64,000 bases of DNA from JACCTH01 sp035253825. Lineage in GTDB: Bacteria > Actinomycetota > Acidimicrobiia > Spongiisociales > ZC4RG35. The stretch covers positions 43,757-107,756 of the forward strand of contig DATFBM010000034.1 in the NCBI GenBank assembly GCA_035253825.1, in the 5' to 3' direction. The position numbers and the translations under genes are program-made. This document shows, one piece after another, positions 52,880 to 61,782 of the stretch; within the stretch, counting starts at the first letter, position 1; the number at the start of each line of letters is the position of its first letter. The notes beneath the pieces were generated by a model. That model was not told where the DNA came from. It saw nothing but the letters and a program-made list of their open reading frames with translations, and did not search any database.

Positions 52880-53379
52880 GAGCTCCTCGGCTTCTGCCCT
52901 GGTTTGGGCGGCTTCTCCAAGTTGAAAACCGTCCGGGCGGACACGATGTCAGAAAGGGCGATCGACTCGGGACCCTGTTCGGTAGTGACAGTGAGTTCGT
53001 CCTCCCCCGATCGAGTGAGCACGCCGCGCCTCGTCCCTGCCTCGGTTTTGACCACCACCTCGCGGCCTAGGGACTTCTGGAAGTGACGGGGCCGGGTGAG
53101 TTTGCGCTCGAGCCCCGGAGAGGTCACCTCGAGTTGATAGGGCCCGTCGAGTTCGGGGGAATCCTCGAGGTTGTCGAGCAGGCGGGAAAGGCTCCGAGAA
53201 ACGTCGGCGATGCGGTCCAAGTCGACCTTCTCCGTCTCCGAATCGATCACCACACGCAGGGTTCGGGAGCGCCCGCGACCGACCAGCTCGAGGTCGTCGA
53301 GCTCGATCCGCTCGGCGGCGAGGTATGGCTCCACTGCCTCCCAAACCGCCCGTAGTTGCTGGCTTTCCATCACCCGCAC
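52876..53379 (-). CDS. rimP: ribosome maturation factor RimP
   Basis: About 167 residues if the GTG at 53379 is used, which has AAAGGA five bases before it; a GTG at 53373 and an ATG at 53370 are in frame too and poorer spaced. RimP pattern: VDLDRIADVSRSLSRLLD, PYQLEVTSPGLERKLTRPRHFQKSLGREVVV, then the SH3-like C-terminal part. It supports 30S maturation. First gene of the rimP-nusA-infB operon, with a hairpin in its leader. Confidence 0.93.
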   Translation of the reverse strand: MRVMESQQLRAVWEAVEPYLAAERIELDDLELVGRGRSRTLRVVIDSETEKVDLDRIADVSRSLSRLLDNLEDSPELDGPYQLEVTSPGLERKLTRPRHFQKSLGREVVVKTEAGTRRGVLTRSGEDELTVTTEQGPESIALSDIVSARTVFNLEKPPKPGQKPRSS

Positions 53380-53398
53380 GGGGTTCCTTTCACACACG

Positions 53399-53424
53399 AA
53401 AAAAGGTGGGCAGGGCGCCCACCT
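53399..53424 (-). promoter_or_regulatory. terminator-like attenuator hairpin in the rimP-nusA-infB leader
   Basis: On the minus strand AGGTGGGC, a five-base loop, GCCCACCT, then a run of six T: a full intrinsic terminator form (8-bp GC-rich stem plus U-tract). It is 20 bases before the rimP GTG and after the likely promoter. A terminator in that place can be read as an attenuator of the operon, which includes the termination factor NusA itself. Confidence 0.7.
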
Positions 53425-53455
53425 CTCCTGAAAGCGTCCTTAACTTGGCCGGGGA

Positions 53456-53461
53456 ATTATA
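53456..53461 (-). promoter_or_regulatory. -10 box (TATAAT) of the rimP operon
   Basis: A perfect TATAAT on the minus strand at 53461-53456. Its central bases include the TAA stop codon of serC. The -35 region 16-17 bases upstream is weak (TTCGCT/CTTCGC). It would start transcription about 70 bases before rimP, just ahead of the leader hairpin. Confidence 0.55.
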
Positions 53462-54539
53462 ACGCCCGATGACGTCTAGCGAAGTCGGTCATGAACTCGC
53501 TGAGCGCCTCGACCGAGTCCATCGGCAGCGCTGCATAGAGGCTCGCCCGACAGCCGCCGACGCTGCGATGACCCTTGAGCCCGATCATGTTGCGCGCTTC
53601 TGCCTCTTTCACGAACAGGCCCTCGAGCGAAGGCTCGGGAAGCCGGAACACCACGTTGTGGTGGGAACGGAACTTGCTGTCCACGGGATTGCGGTAGAAG
53701 CCCTCGCTTCGGTCGATGGTCTGATAGAGGCGCCCAGCCTTTTCCGCTGCCAGCTTCTCCATCGCCCGCACTCCTCCGGCGGCCTCCATGCGGCGCAGCA
53801 CCTTTCCCATCAGATAGATCGGAAACATCGGCGGGGTGTTGCCCAGTGAATTCGATTTGGCGTGCCAGTCGTAGCGAAGATAGGACCCGAGGGCGGGGGG
53901 CGGATCCTCCAACAGCCGCTTGCGGATGTAGACCACGGCCATGCCGGCGGGAGCCAGGTTCTTTTGCACACCTCCATAGACCAGGTCGAAGAGGTCCCAG
54001 GGGAGGGGCCGGGACAAATAGTCGCTCGACATGTCGGCCACCATCGGCACCCCGGGGCGAGGAAAGTCGACCATCCTGATCCCGCCGATGGTCTCATTCG
54101 ACGTCACGTGCAAATAGCGGGTAGCGGGGCTGATCTCGGGCGTGCTTTCGGGCATCGTCGTGTAACCCGCCTGCTCTCCATCCCAGGCCGCATAGACCTC
54201 GCCGTGGGGCTTGGCGTCTTCGAGCGCCCGCTTGCCCCAGGAACCGGAGACCACATAGGCCCCCTTCTCTTGGGGCCGAAGAAGGTTCATCGCCACCATG
54301 GAGAACTGCAACGTGGCTCCCCCTTGAACTAAAAGCACTTCGAAGTCGTCGGGCGCCTCCCCCACCTGGCGAGCCAGCGATAGAGCCTCATTGTGGACCG
54401 CTTCGTATTCGGGCGACCGATGCGACATCTCGAGAATCGACATTCCGGTGCCGGCGAAGTCGAGAAACTCCTCCCGGGCTTCCTCGAGAACATCGAGGGG
54501 CAGGGTGCACGGACCGGCCCCGAAGTTATGGGCTCTCAT
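53457..54539 (-). CDS. serC: phosphoserine transaminase
   Basis: 360 residues from the ATG at 54539 (RAHNFGAGPCTLP, the family's start); the open frame reaches 54659, but that would overlap fdhD and its regulatory dyad. PLP lysine in YGGVQKNLAPAGMAVVYI; further motifs GTGMSILEMSHRS, LLVQGGATLQFSMVAMNLL and HVTSNETIGGI. It makes phosphoserine in serine synthesis. Divergent from fdhD. Confidence 0.97.
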   Translation of the reverse strand: MRAHNFGAGPCTLPLDVLEEAREEFLDFAGTGMSILEMSHRSPEYEAVHNEALSLARQVGEAPDDFEVLLVQGGATLQFSMVAMNLLRPQEKGAYVVSGSWGKRALEDAKPHGEVYAAWDGEQAGYTTMPESTPEISPATRYLHVTSNETIGGIRMVDFPRPGVPMVADMSSDYLSRPLPWDLFDLVYGGVQKNLAPAGMAVVYIRKRLLEDPPPALGSYLRYDWHAKSNSLGNTPPMFPIYLMGKVLRRMEAAGGVRAMEKLAAEKAGRLYQTIDRSEGFYRNPVDSKFRSHHNVVFRLPEPSLEGLFVKEAEARNMIGLKGHRSVGGCRASLYAALPMDSVEALSEFMTDFARRHRAL

Positions 54540-54541
54540 CT

Positions 54542-54598
54542 TTCCATTCTTGCGTAAAGCCCCGCGATTGAGGGGCGCCAAGTTACGCAAGAATGGAA
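54542..54598. promoter_or_regulatory. perfect 16-bp inverted repeat between serC and fdhD
   Basis: TTCCATTCTTGCGTAA (54542-54557) is repeated as its exact reverse complement, TTACGCAAGAATGGAA (54583-54598), with a 25-base centre that carries its own GCCCC/GGGGC stem. It spans the whole gap between the divergent starts. Each arm contains a TTGCGTAA core, itself near-palindromic. It might be an operator for both genes or the start of a mobile palindrome. Confidence 0.75.
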
Positions 54599-54600
54599 GC

Positions 54601-55416
54601 GTGTCTGAGCCCGCCACCTCGGTCGAGGTGATTCGAGTCGAAGACGGCCGCGGCGCCACCCAAGCCCTCGATCGGTTGGCGGTCGAGGAGCCGATCGAGA
54701 TTCGCCTCGACGGGACTCCACTGGCTGTATTGATGAGGACCCCGGGTCAGGAGGCGGACCTGATCCTGGGCTTCGCCATAACTGAAGGGATCGTCCTCGG
54801 GCCAGACGAGGTGGCCACGGTCTCCGACCTCGGCGATGGTGACCGGTACCAGTTGGTGCTGGCCGATGGGGTCAAGGTCGATCCCGAGCAGTTCCGCCGC
54901 AACGCCTACACCACCTCGAGTTGTGGGGTTTGCGGCAAGGCCTCGATCGATGCGGTCCGGATCGCGGCGAGACCCCTTCCGGCGGGGCCGGAGATCACGG
55001 TCGAGGATCTCTTAGCTCTCCCTTCCCGCCTGGCCAAGGCGCAGCCGACCTTCGACGCAACCGGTGGCCTCCATGCCGCCGCCCTCTTCTCTCCCGCGGG
55101 GAAGTTGCTGGCGGCGGCCGAAGATGTCGGCCGCCATAACGCCACCGACAAATCCATTGGAGCTTTGGCCCGCCAAAGGTGGCCGTTGGGAGAGGTGATC
55201 CTGATGGTGTCGGGCCGGATCTCCTTCGAGATCGCCCAGAAAGCGGCGGTGGCCGGAATCCCGGTAGTCGCCGGTGTCTCTGCGGCTTCGTCGCTGGCCG
55301 TGGAGCTGGCAACCGAGATGGGGATGACAGTGGCCGGATTCGTGCGCGACCGCGGATTAGTTGTCTACGCCGGGTGGGAACGCCTAGGACAGGAGATCGG
55401 TCAGCCGACCGCCTAG
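54601..55416 (+). CDS. fdhD: FdhD, sulfur carrier for formate dehydrogenase cofactor
   Basis: 271 residues from the GTG at 54601. The sulfur-carrying Cys pair is in TTSSCGVCGKASID (CxxC), preceded by VEEPIEIRLDGTPLAVLMRTPGQEADLILGFAITEGI, and followed by ATGGLHAAALFSPAGKLLAAAEDVGRHNATDK. It moves sulfur from IscS to the molybdenum cofactor of formate dehydrogenase. No formate dehydrogenase is in this window; the only molybdopterin enzyme seen is the fusion at 25.4 kb. Confidence 0.95.
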   Translation: MSEPATSVEVIRVEDGRGATQALDRLAVEEPIEIRLDGTPLAVLMRTPGQEADLILGFAITEGIVLGPDEVATVSDLGDGDRYQLVLADGVKVDPEQFRRNAYTTSSCGVCGKASIDAVRIAARPLPAGPEITVEDLLALPSRLAKAQPTFDATGGLHAAALFSPAGKLLAAAEDVGRHNATDKSIGALARQRWPLGEVILMVSGRISFEIAQKAAVAGIPVVAGVSAASSLAVELATEMGMTVAGFVRDRGLVVYAGWERLGQEIGQPTA

Positions 55417-57087
55417 CGCCGCCAGGTCGACCTCTTCGGTGGTTAGGCCGCGGCGATTGGTGAGCTCGGCCTTTCCAGCCCGAAGGCCTTTCGGGCCGAC
55501 CGTCACCCGATAGGGAATCCCGATCAACTCGGCATCGGCGAACTTCACCCCAGGCCGTTCGTCGCGGTCATCGAGGATCACATCTACGCCTCGGTCGAGG
55601 AGGTTTGCATATAGGCGTTCGCCGGCTGTCATGGTGTCGGGGTCGTCGACTCTCAGCACCGTCAGCACTACTTGATACGGAGCAACGGATGGGGGCCACA
55701 AGATTCCACGCTCATCGTGGTTAGCTTCCACCACCGCCGCCATCGCCCGCTCGAGGCCGATGCCATATGAACCCATGACAATCGGGTGGGACCGACCGTC
55801 CTCGTCCTGGACCAGGGCACCCATCACCTCCGAATACCTGGTTCCCAACTTGAAGATATGACCGACCTCGATTCCCTTCCAGATTTCGAGCGGAGAGCTG
55901 CAACGGATACAGGGCTCGCCCGCCCTGGTGGTGCGGAGACTTGCCCACTTGCCGACGGTGATGTCCCTCCCGACGTCGACTCCCCGATAGTGGAAGTCGT
56001 CCTGATTGGCCCCGGTCACCAGATGGCTGCGACCGCCGAGCTCATTGTCGGCGATGATCGAATACCCGCTGAGGTTGACCGCTCCCAGGCTTCCGGGGTC
56101 AGCCCCGAGGGCGGCACGAATCTCCTCAGCCGTGGCCGGGCGCAGCTTGGCCGCACCGGTGGCATCAACCAATTTTTGCTCCAAAAGCTCGTGATCCCCG
56201 CGGAGCAGCACCAGGGTGAGGGCGCCGTCCAGCCAATAAACCAGCGTCTTGATTTGCCGCTCGGGCGGGGCGTCGTCCGGAAACGCCTCCGCCAGGGCGG
56301 CGATGGTCTTGATCCCCGGGGTCGGGAACCGTTCCAGTTTCGCTTCGCTGGCGGAATCGCGAATTGGTGTAGGAGCGGAAACCGCCCGCTCTAGGTTTGC
56401 CCGGTAATCGCATTTGGGACAAGTGACGATCCAGTCCTCCCCCGCCGGGCTGCGGATCACGAACTCGATGGACTTGGCCCCCCCCATCGCGCCCGAGGAA
56501 GCCTCTACATCAACCGCCTCAAGACCCAGCGCTCCGAATATGCGGCGGTAAGCGCCGTGATGGAGGTCGAAGGCGGCATCGAGTCCGGCCGCATCAATGT
56601 CGAGTGAGTAGGAGTCTTTCATCGTGAACTCCCGCACCCTCAGGACTCCGCCCTTAGGACGCGGCTCGTCGCGAAACTTGGTCTGAATCTGATACCAGAT
56701 CTGCGGCAGGTCCCGATACGAAGGGACTTCGGTCGCAAGATGGGCGAACACTTCTTCGTGGGTGAAGCCCAGCACGAAGTCGGCTCCTTTGCGATCGACC
56801 AGCCGGAAGAGCTCTTCTCCCACCAGATCCCAGCGGCCGGACCGTTTCCAGAGCTCGCCGGGCAAGAGGGCAGGAAGGTGGAACTGCTGGCCGCCGATGG
56901 CGTCCATCTCGCGGCGAATGATCCGCCCGATCCGTGCTCGCACTCGCTGTCCGAGAGGCAACATCGAGTAGTGACCGGCTGAAAGCTGACGAATGAAGCC
57001 CCCTCTCACCAAGAGGCGGTGGGAGGCGGCCTCCGCCTCAGCCGGGTCCTCACGCAGGGTCGGAATAAATGCTTGTGACCAACGCAT
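55384..57087 (-). CDS. proS: prolyl-tRNA synthetase
   Basis: 567 residues, bacterial type with the inserted editing domain between motifs 2 and 3 (the region around TLVYWLDGALTLVLLRGDHELLEQKLVDATGAAKLRPATAEEI). Class II motifs: start FIPTLREDPAEAEAASHRLLVRGGFIRQLSAGHYSMLPLGQRV (motif 1), FRDEPRPKGGVLRVREFTMKDSYS (motif 2), and GSYGIGLERAMAAVVE (motif 3). It charges tRNA-Pro. Ends overlapping fdhD by 33 bases. Confidence 0.97.
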   Translation of the reverse strand: MRWSQAFIPTLREDPAEAEAASHRLLVRGGFIRQLSAGHYSMLPLGQRVRARIGRIIRREMDAIGGQQFHLPALLPGELWKRSGRWDLVGEELFRLVDRKGADFVLGFTHEEVFAHLATEVPSYRDLPQIWYQIQTKFRDEPRPKGGVLRVREFTMKDSYSLDIDAAGLDAAFDLHHGAYRRIFGALGLEAVDVEASSGAMGGAKSIEFVIRSPAGEDWIVTCPKCDYRANLERAVSAPTPIRDSASEAKLERFPTPGIKTIAALAEAFPDDAPPERQIKTLVYWLDGALTLVLLRGDHELLEQKLVDATGAAKLRPATAEEIRAALGADPGSLGAVNLSGYSIIADNELGGRSHLVTGANQDDFHYRGVDVGRDITVGKWASLRTTRAGEPCIRCSSPLEIWKGIEVGHIFKLGTRYSEVMGALVQDEDGRSHPIVMGSYGIGLERAMAAVVEANHDERGILWPPSVAPYQVVLTVLRVDDPDTMTAGERLYANLLDRGVDVILDDRDERPGVKFADAELIGIPYRVTVGPKGLRAGKAELTNRRGLTTEEVDLAALGGRLTDLLS

Positions 57088-57141
57088 GGCAGCGGGAGGC
57101 TACCGAGTCAGTCCGCCACTACTTCTATTCGGCCATTACAT

Positions 57142-58353
57142 CTAGTCAGGTTGGGCCGCTACCTCCGCCACTGCACGACGTTTGATCTCCACCCGGTTGG
57201 CGTCACCCTGGATCTCGAGCAGTTCTTCCCGAGCTGCCTCGGCGATGGCCTCGGCATCGTGATCGGCCGCCGCCAGACGGGCATCGATTCCCTCCTCCAC
57301 CAAGCGCTTTGCTTCCTCCACCAGAGCCTCGACCATCTGCGCCTCCGGCACCACCCGGACCACTTTCCCCTTCACAAAGAGATGGCCGCGACCCCGGCCG
57401 GCGGCGATGCCCAGATCCGCTTCTCGAGCCTCGCCCGGGCCATTGACGACGCAACCCATTACCGCCACCTGGATCGGAATCGACTCGGCCTCGAGGGCCT
57501 TTTGCGCCTCGTTGGCGACCCGAATGACATCTACTTCGGCTCTGCCACAGGACGGGCAGGCGATTAGGTCGAGGCCCTTTCGCTCCCGCAGCCCCAGATA
57601 TTCGAGCAATTGCCTTCCGGCTTTGGCTTCTTCGATCGGATCGGCGGTGAGCGAGAAACGGATCGTGTCCCCGATGCCTTCCAACAAGAGTGTGGAAATC
57701 CCGGCCACCGACTTGATCAGACCCCCGGGTGGGGGGCCGGCCTCGGTGACCCCGAGGTGGAGGGGATATGGAACCTTCTCCGCCAGGAGTCGGTAGGAAT
57801 CGACCATCGAGGGAACGCTCGAGTGCTTGACCGAGATCTTGATGTCGAAGAAATCGACCTCCTCCAGATACCGGATTTCCTTCTCGGCGGATTCCACGAG
57901 CGCCTCGGGCACCGCCGTGCCATGCTTCCTGAGCAGGTCTTTGTCGAGGGAGCCGGCATTGACGCCGACTCGGATCGGCACTCCCCGGTCCTTGGCCTCG
58001 CGGGCGACGGTCTTGATGTGCTCGGGATCGCGGATGTTGCCCGGGTTGAGGCGGAGTCCCTGCACCCCGGCCTCGAGAGCGGCAAGAGCCAGTCGGTACT
58101 GGAAATGGATGTCGGCAATGATCGGCACCGGCATCCGCGGCATCATCTCTGCCAAACCCTGGGCAGCCTCGACGTCGTTGCAGGTGATGCGAACAATGTC
58201 TGCGCCCGCCCCCTTCAACGCATAGACCTGAGCCAGAGTGCCATCGACGTCGGCAGTCTTGGTTGTGCACATCGACTGGACCGAAATCGGGGCATCGCCC
58301 CCTACCGCGACCGAGCCGACGCGCAACTGACGGGACTTTCGGCGAGGAGTCAC
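57142..58353 (-). CDS. ispG: 4-hydroxy-3-methylbut-2-en-1-yl diphosphate synthase (IspG)
   Basis: 403 residues. N-terminal TIM barrel (VGGDAPISVQSMCTTKTADVDGTLAQVYALKGAGADIVRITC, LRLNPGNI) and a C-terminal iron-sulfur domain with ligands in ACPSCGR and MGCVVNGPGEA. It carries out the next-to-last step of the MEP pathway of isoprenoid synthesis. dxr, the first committed MEP enzyme, is two genes upstream. Confidence 0.97.
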   Translation of the reverse strand: MTPRRKSRQLRVGSVAVGGDAPISVQSMCTTKTADVDGTLAQVYALKGAGADIVRITCNDVEAAQGLAEMMPRMPVPIIADIHFQYRLALAALEAGVQGLRLNPGNIRDPEHIKTVAREAKDRGVPIRVGVNAGSLDKDLLRKHGTAVPEALVESAEKEIRYLEEVDFFDIKISVKHSSVPSMVDSYRLLAEKVPYPLHLGVTEAGPPPGGLIKSVAGISTLLLEGIGDTIRFSLTADPIEEAKAGRQLLEYLGLRERKGLDLIACPSCGRAEVDVIRVANEAQKALEAESIPIQVAVMGCVVNGPGEAREADLGIAAGRGRGHLFVKGKVVRVVPEAQMVEALVEEAKRLVEEGIDARLAAADHDAEAIAEAAREELLEIQGDANRVEIKRRAVAEVAAQPD

Positions 58354-58357
58354 GGGG

Positions 58358-59473
58358 CTAGAGGTCGATGGGGTTGACCAAGTCGAGAATGATCGCCACC
58401 AGACCGAGGAAGCTCACCAGGGTGACGACCACGGCCGCGACCGGGATCAGCACCCGGACGTTGACCTGGCGACGGGAGATCTTTTCGTATAGGGCCACGG
58501 CGAAGTGGCCCCCGTCGAGCGGGTAGAGCGGGAGAACGTTGAGCGTGGCGAGCATGACGTTGACCGAGGCGAGTAGGAAGAGGAATGGCCCCCAGCCGAA
58601 TTCATCCACCTGACTTCCGATAGTTCCGACTCCAATCGGGCTCACCGGCCGAATCTCGTCGGGGACATCGGTGTCGCCCACCAGCACCCGTGCCAGCTCC
58701 GAAAGAGTGCCGGGCTGGACGATGCGGCCCAGAACCTGGAAGGTGATGTTGATGCTCGACCCCAGCTGTCGCCCGGCCGTGCCGAGCGACTCCCAGAGGC
58801 CGAGGTCACGGCGAACTACGCTCGGGGCCACCCCCAGAAACCCGCTCGGCTCGCCGGTCTCGGGGTGTTCGCGAGTAGCGAGGGTGGCGGGGATATCGAG
58901 CTGGCGACCCCCACGATCGACGGTGACCACCACCTCCTCGCCGGGGCGAGTAGAGAGCTCTTCACCCACCGCGGTCCAGTCGGGGGTGGGAATGCCGTTG
59001 ACAGCCACCACCGTGTCGCCGACTTCGAAGCCGGCGGTGGAAGCCGGAGTGGGTTCACCGGTCTCGGGGAACGTCGCCACCACCTCTGAGAGGGTGGTCG
59101 AGAGCTGGGACACCCCGTTGGCCAGTAGCAATCCGGCGAACATCAGATAGGCGATGAGGAAGTTCATGGTCACGCCCGCCAGAACCACCACCGACTTCTT
59201 CCAGAACGCTTGCTCGCGGTAGGTTCGACCGAGGTCTGCCTCGGCCACTTCTTCCACCGGATTCATGCCCACCACCCGGACGTATCCACCGAGGGGGATG
59301 GCCTTGATCCCATATTCGGTCTCGCCTCGTCGGAATGACCAGATGCGCGGGCCGAAGCCAAAGAAAAATTCTGTGGCTTTGACCCCAACCGCCTTGGCCG
59401 CGAGGAAATGACCTAGCTCATGGGCGGTGACGAAGAAGACGATGGCGAGAACGCCGCCAATTGCTCCAAGCAA
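58358..59473 (-). CDS. rseP: RIP metalloprotease RseP (site-2 protease)
   Basis: 371 residues from a TTG at 59473. Zinc ligands HELGH (residues 18-22) and NVLPLYPLDGGH near the C terminus, a PDZ-like domain between (GFEVGDTVVAVNGIPTPDW), and three to four membrane helices. It cleaves transmembrane anti-sigma factors. Placed between dxr and ispG as in many Gram-positives. No clear ribosome site before the TTG. Confidence 0.93.
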   Translation of the reverse strand: MLGAIGGVLAIVFFVTAHELGHFLAAKAVGVKATEFFFGFGPRIWSFRRGETEYGIKAIPLGGYVRVVGMNPVEEVAEADLGRTYREQAFWKKSVVVLAGVTMNFLIAYLMFAGLLLANGVSQLSTTLSEVVATFPETGEPTPASTAGFEVGDTVVAVNGIPTPDWTAVGEELSTRPGEEVVVTVDRGGRQLDIPATLATREHPETGEPSGFLGVAPSVVRRDLGLWESLGTAGRQLGSSINITFQVLGRIVQPGTLSELARVLVGDTDVPDEIRPVSPIGVGTIGSQVDEFGWGPFLFLLASVNVMLATLNVLPLYPLDGGHFAVALYEKISRRQVNVRVLIPVAAVVVTLVSFLGLVAIILDLVNPIDL

Positions 59474-59503
59474 AGTGTGCCCGAGGCTACTTGACCGGGC
59501 TCT

Positions 59504-60646
59504 CTAACAAGCCCCGGCGATGGCGGCGGCCGCCACGGAACGAGCCTCTCGGTCGGCGGAAAGGACATCATCGATGCTCTCAACCGGCTGCACGCCGACA
59601 GCTTCCATGGTTCGCTCGATGATCGACGTGATCGACCGAAAGCCGAGCCGCCCGGCGAGGAACGCAGCCACCGCCACTTCGTCTGAGGCGTTGTAGACCG
59701 CCGGTGCGCTCTGGCCGGACCGGGCGGCTGCGTAGCCGAGGGCAAGCGCCGGAAACCGAGCGAGATCGGGTGCTTCGAAGTTGAGCGAGACCCCGGCGAA
59801 GTCGAATGGTTTGAGAACATCCGCCGTTCGTTCCGGAAAAGAGAGGGCATAGGCGATCGGCAGTCTCATGTCGGGAGCGCCCAGCTGCGCCTTGATCGAA
59901 CCGTCGCGAAAGCTAACCATCGAGTGCACCACGCTCTCGGGGTGGATCACCACCTCGACCTGGTCGACTTCGAGCTCAAATAGCTGCTGGGCTTCCATCA
60001 CCTCGAGCGCCTTGTTGGCCATCGTGGCCGAATCGATCGTGATCCGATCCCCCATCGACCAATTCGGGTGGGCCAGGGCTTCCGCCGGGGTCACCGACTC
60101 GAGCTTGTCGAGCTCCCAGGTTCGAAACGGTCCCCCGCTGGCGGTGAGGATCACTCGCTCCACGGATTCCGGATCCTCTCCGGTCAAACACTGGAAGATC
60201 GCGGAGTGCTCGGAATCGACCGGAATCAGTTCACCGCCGCTCCGCCGGAGCTCGCGCCGGATCAGCGGTCCCGCCGCCACCATCGACTCCTTGTTGGCCA
60301 AAGCGATCCGATTTCCTGCTCTGGCCGCGGCCAGCGTCAACGGCAAACCGACTAGGCCGACGACGCCGTTGACTACCACCGCCTTCGGCGCGGCAGCTAG
60401 CTCCTCGAGCGCCTCGGGTCCAAACCGGGCCCGTGCTCCGAACTCTTGGGAGAACCCCTCGCGTTCTTCTAGCGACCCACCTGCCACTGCAATTTGCGCC
60501 TCGGGCCGGGAGCGGGCGATTTCGGCCAATCCCGCGCTGGGTCGCCGGGCCCCGATTCCGACCACCGGCCAGCCCAGGTGATCGGCGACCTCAAGGCTCT
60601 GGCGTCCGATCGAGCCGGTGACCCCCAGCACCACCAGGGGTTTCAT
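59504..60646 (-). CDS. dxr: 1-deoxy-D-xylulose 5-phosphate reductoisomerase
   Basis: 380 residues. NADPH site VLGVTGSIGRQSLEV at the N terminus, then ALANKESMVAAGPL, EHSAIFQCLTGE (metal and substrate), TASGGPFR and HPNWSMGDRITIDSATMANKALEVMEA (the signature around the metal site). First committed step of the MEP pathway. Starts 3 bp after the cdsA stop. Confidence 0.97.
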   Translation of the reverse strand: MKPLVVLGVTGSIGRQSLEVADHLGWPVVGIGARRPSAGLAEIARSRPEAQIAVAGGSLEEREGFSQEFGARARFGPEALEELAAAPKAVVVNGVVGLVGLPLTLAAARAGNRIALANKESMVAAGPLIRRELRRSGGELIPVDSEHSAIFQCLTGEDPESVERVILTASGGPFRTWELDKLESVTPAEALAHPNWSMGDRITIDSATMANKALEVMEAQQLFELEVDQVEVVIHPESVVHSMVSFRDGSIKAQLGAPDMRLPIAYALSFPERTADVLKPFDFAGVSLNFEAPDLARFPALALGYAAARSGQSAPAVYNASDEVAVAAFLAGRLGFRSITSIIERTMEAVGVQPVESIDDVLSADREARSVAAAAIAGAC

Positions 60647-60649
60647 GTC

Positions 60650-61780
60650 CTAGAGGAGACCGGTGGCGAGCAGGAAGAGATAGGCGGCCGGGACCACGAA
60701 AAGCAGGCCGTCGAGCCGGTCGAGAAGCCCGCCGTGACCGGGCATCACCGCCCCCATGTCCTTTGTCCCCAGGCTCCGCTTGATCAGGGATTCGGCAGCA
60801 TCGCCGATCGGTGAGAGAACGACGATGATTGCGACCAGGGCCAGCGATTGGTTGAGGCTGACTGGGAAATAGTCGACTGTGGAAAGAAAGGCCCCGGTGG
60901 CTACGGCCAGCACCGTGCCGCCGACGAAGCCTTCCCAGGTCTTCTTGGGTGAGAGGGCGGGAGCCATCGGATGACGACCCATCGCTCTTCCCGCGAAATA
61001 TTGGCCGATGTCGAAGATGGCAACCACGATCACCAACAGAAGGATGAGTGGGATCGCTTGGGGCGAGCGGCCGATGATGATGGCGAAGCCGAGCAAGGAC
61101 ACCCAGGCAGTGCCGAAGACCGTAAGAGCGAGGTTGTCGAGGGGGCGGCGCCGGGGAACCAGAGAGTAAAAGAGCACCACCGCCAGTGCCGTCAGCAGCA
61201 CCACCACCAGCATCGGCGCCGGGCCCCCCAGGTGGGCAGCCAAGGCGGTACCGAGCATGCCCAGCAATCCGAAGAGGGCGATGGGGACGTAGCCCTGCCG
61301 CCGCAAAGTGGTAAAGAACTCTCCGAGGGCCACCACCATCAGGAAGGCGATGAAAGCGGTGAAGAGCCAACCCCCGAAGAACAGACTGACCCCGAACAGC
61401 CCGATCAACACCACCGCCGAGATGATCCGCATGGCCAGGTCGCTCGTCGCCGCCTGCTCGATATGCTCCAATTCCTCTTCGGTGGGCCCCCGCTGGCCGG
61501 TGACGTCGGCGAAGTCGACCAAACCAGTTCCCACCCCGGCCATCGATGCCGCCATCGGCCCCGGAGTGGCCTCGCCGCCTCGGGCGATTTCCTCTGCCAA
61601 GTCTCGATACTCCGCGGTGGTGGCCGACAAATAGACCTCCTCCGAAAGCGGAATGTCCTCGTCCTCCGGCAAAAGCCCCTCCAGTCCCTCGTGATTCCCG
61701 CCCTCGATCGGCTTCTCCCAGGGTCGGCCGAATCGGCGTCCGGCCGGTGTCTCGGCCGCGGTCTCCTCGCGCCCGCTCAT
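60650..61780 (-). CDS. cdsA: phosphatidate cytidylyltransferase
   Basis: 376 residues from the ATG at 61780 (a GTG at 61786 overlaps the frr stop and is also possible). The first ~110 residues are a hydrophilic acidic extension absent from short CdsA; then about eight helices. Signature SPKKTWEGFVGG and the C-terminal SLGTKDMGAVMPGHGGLLDRLD. It makes CDP-diacylglycerol, from the phosphatidate made by PlsC. Confidence 0.95.
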   Translation of the reverse strand: MSGREETAAETPAGRRFGRPWEKPIEGGNHEGLEGLLPEDEDIPLSEEVYLSATTAEYRDLAEEIARGGEATPGPMAASMAGVGTGLVDFADVTGQRGPTEEELEHIEQAATSDLAMRIISAVVLIGLFGVSLFFGGWLFTAFIAFLMVVALGEFFTTLRRQGYVPIALFGLLGMLGTALAAHLGGPAPMLVVVLLTALAVVLFYSLVPRRRPLDNLALTVFGTAWVSLLGFAIIIGRSPQAIPLILLLVIVVAIFDIGQYFAGRAMGRHPMAPALSPKKTWEGFVGGTVLAVATGAFLSTVDYFPVSLNQSLALVAIIVVLSPIGDAAESLIKRSLGTKDMGAVMPGHGGLLDRLDGLLFVVPAAYLFLLATGLL

Positions 61781-61782
61781 CC

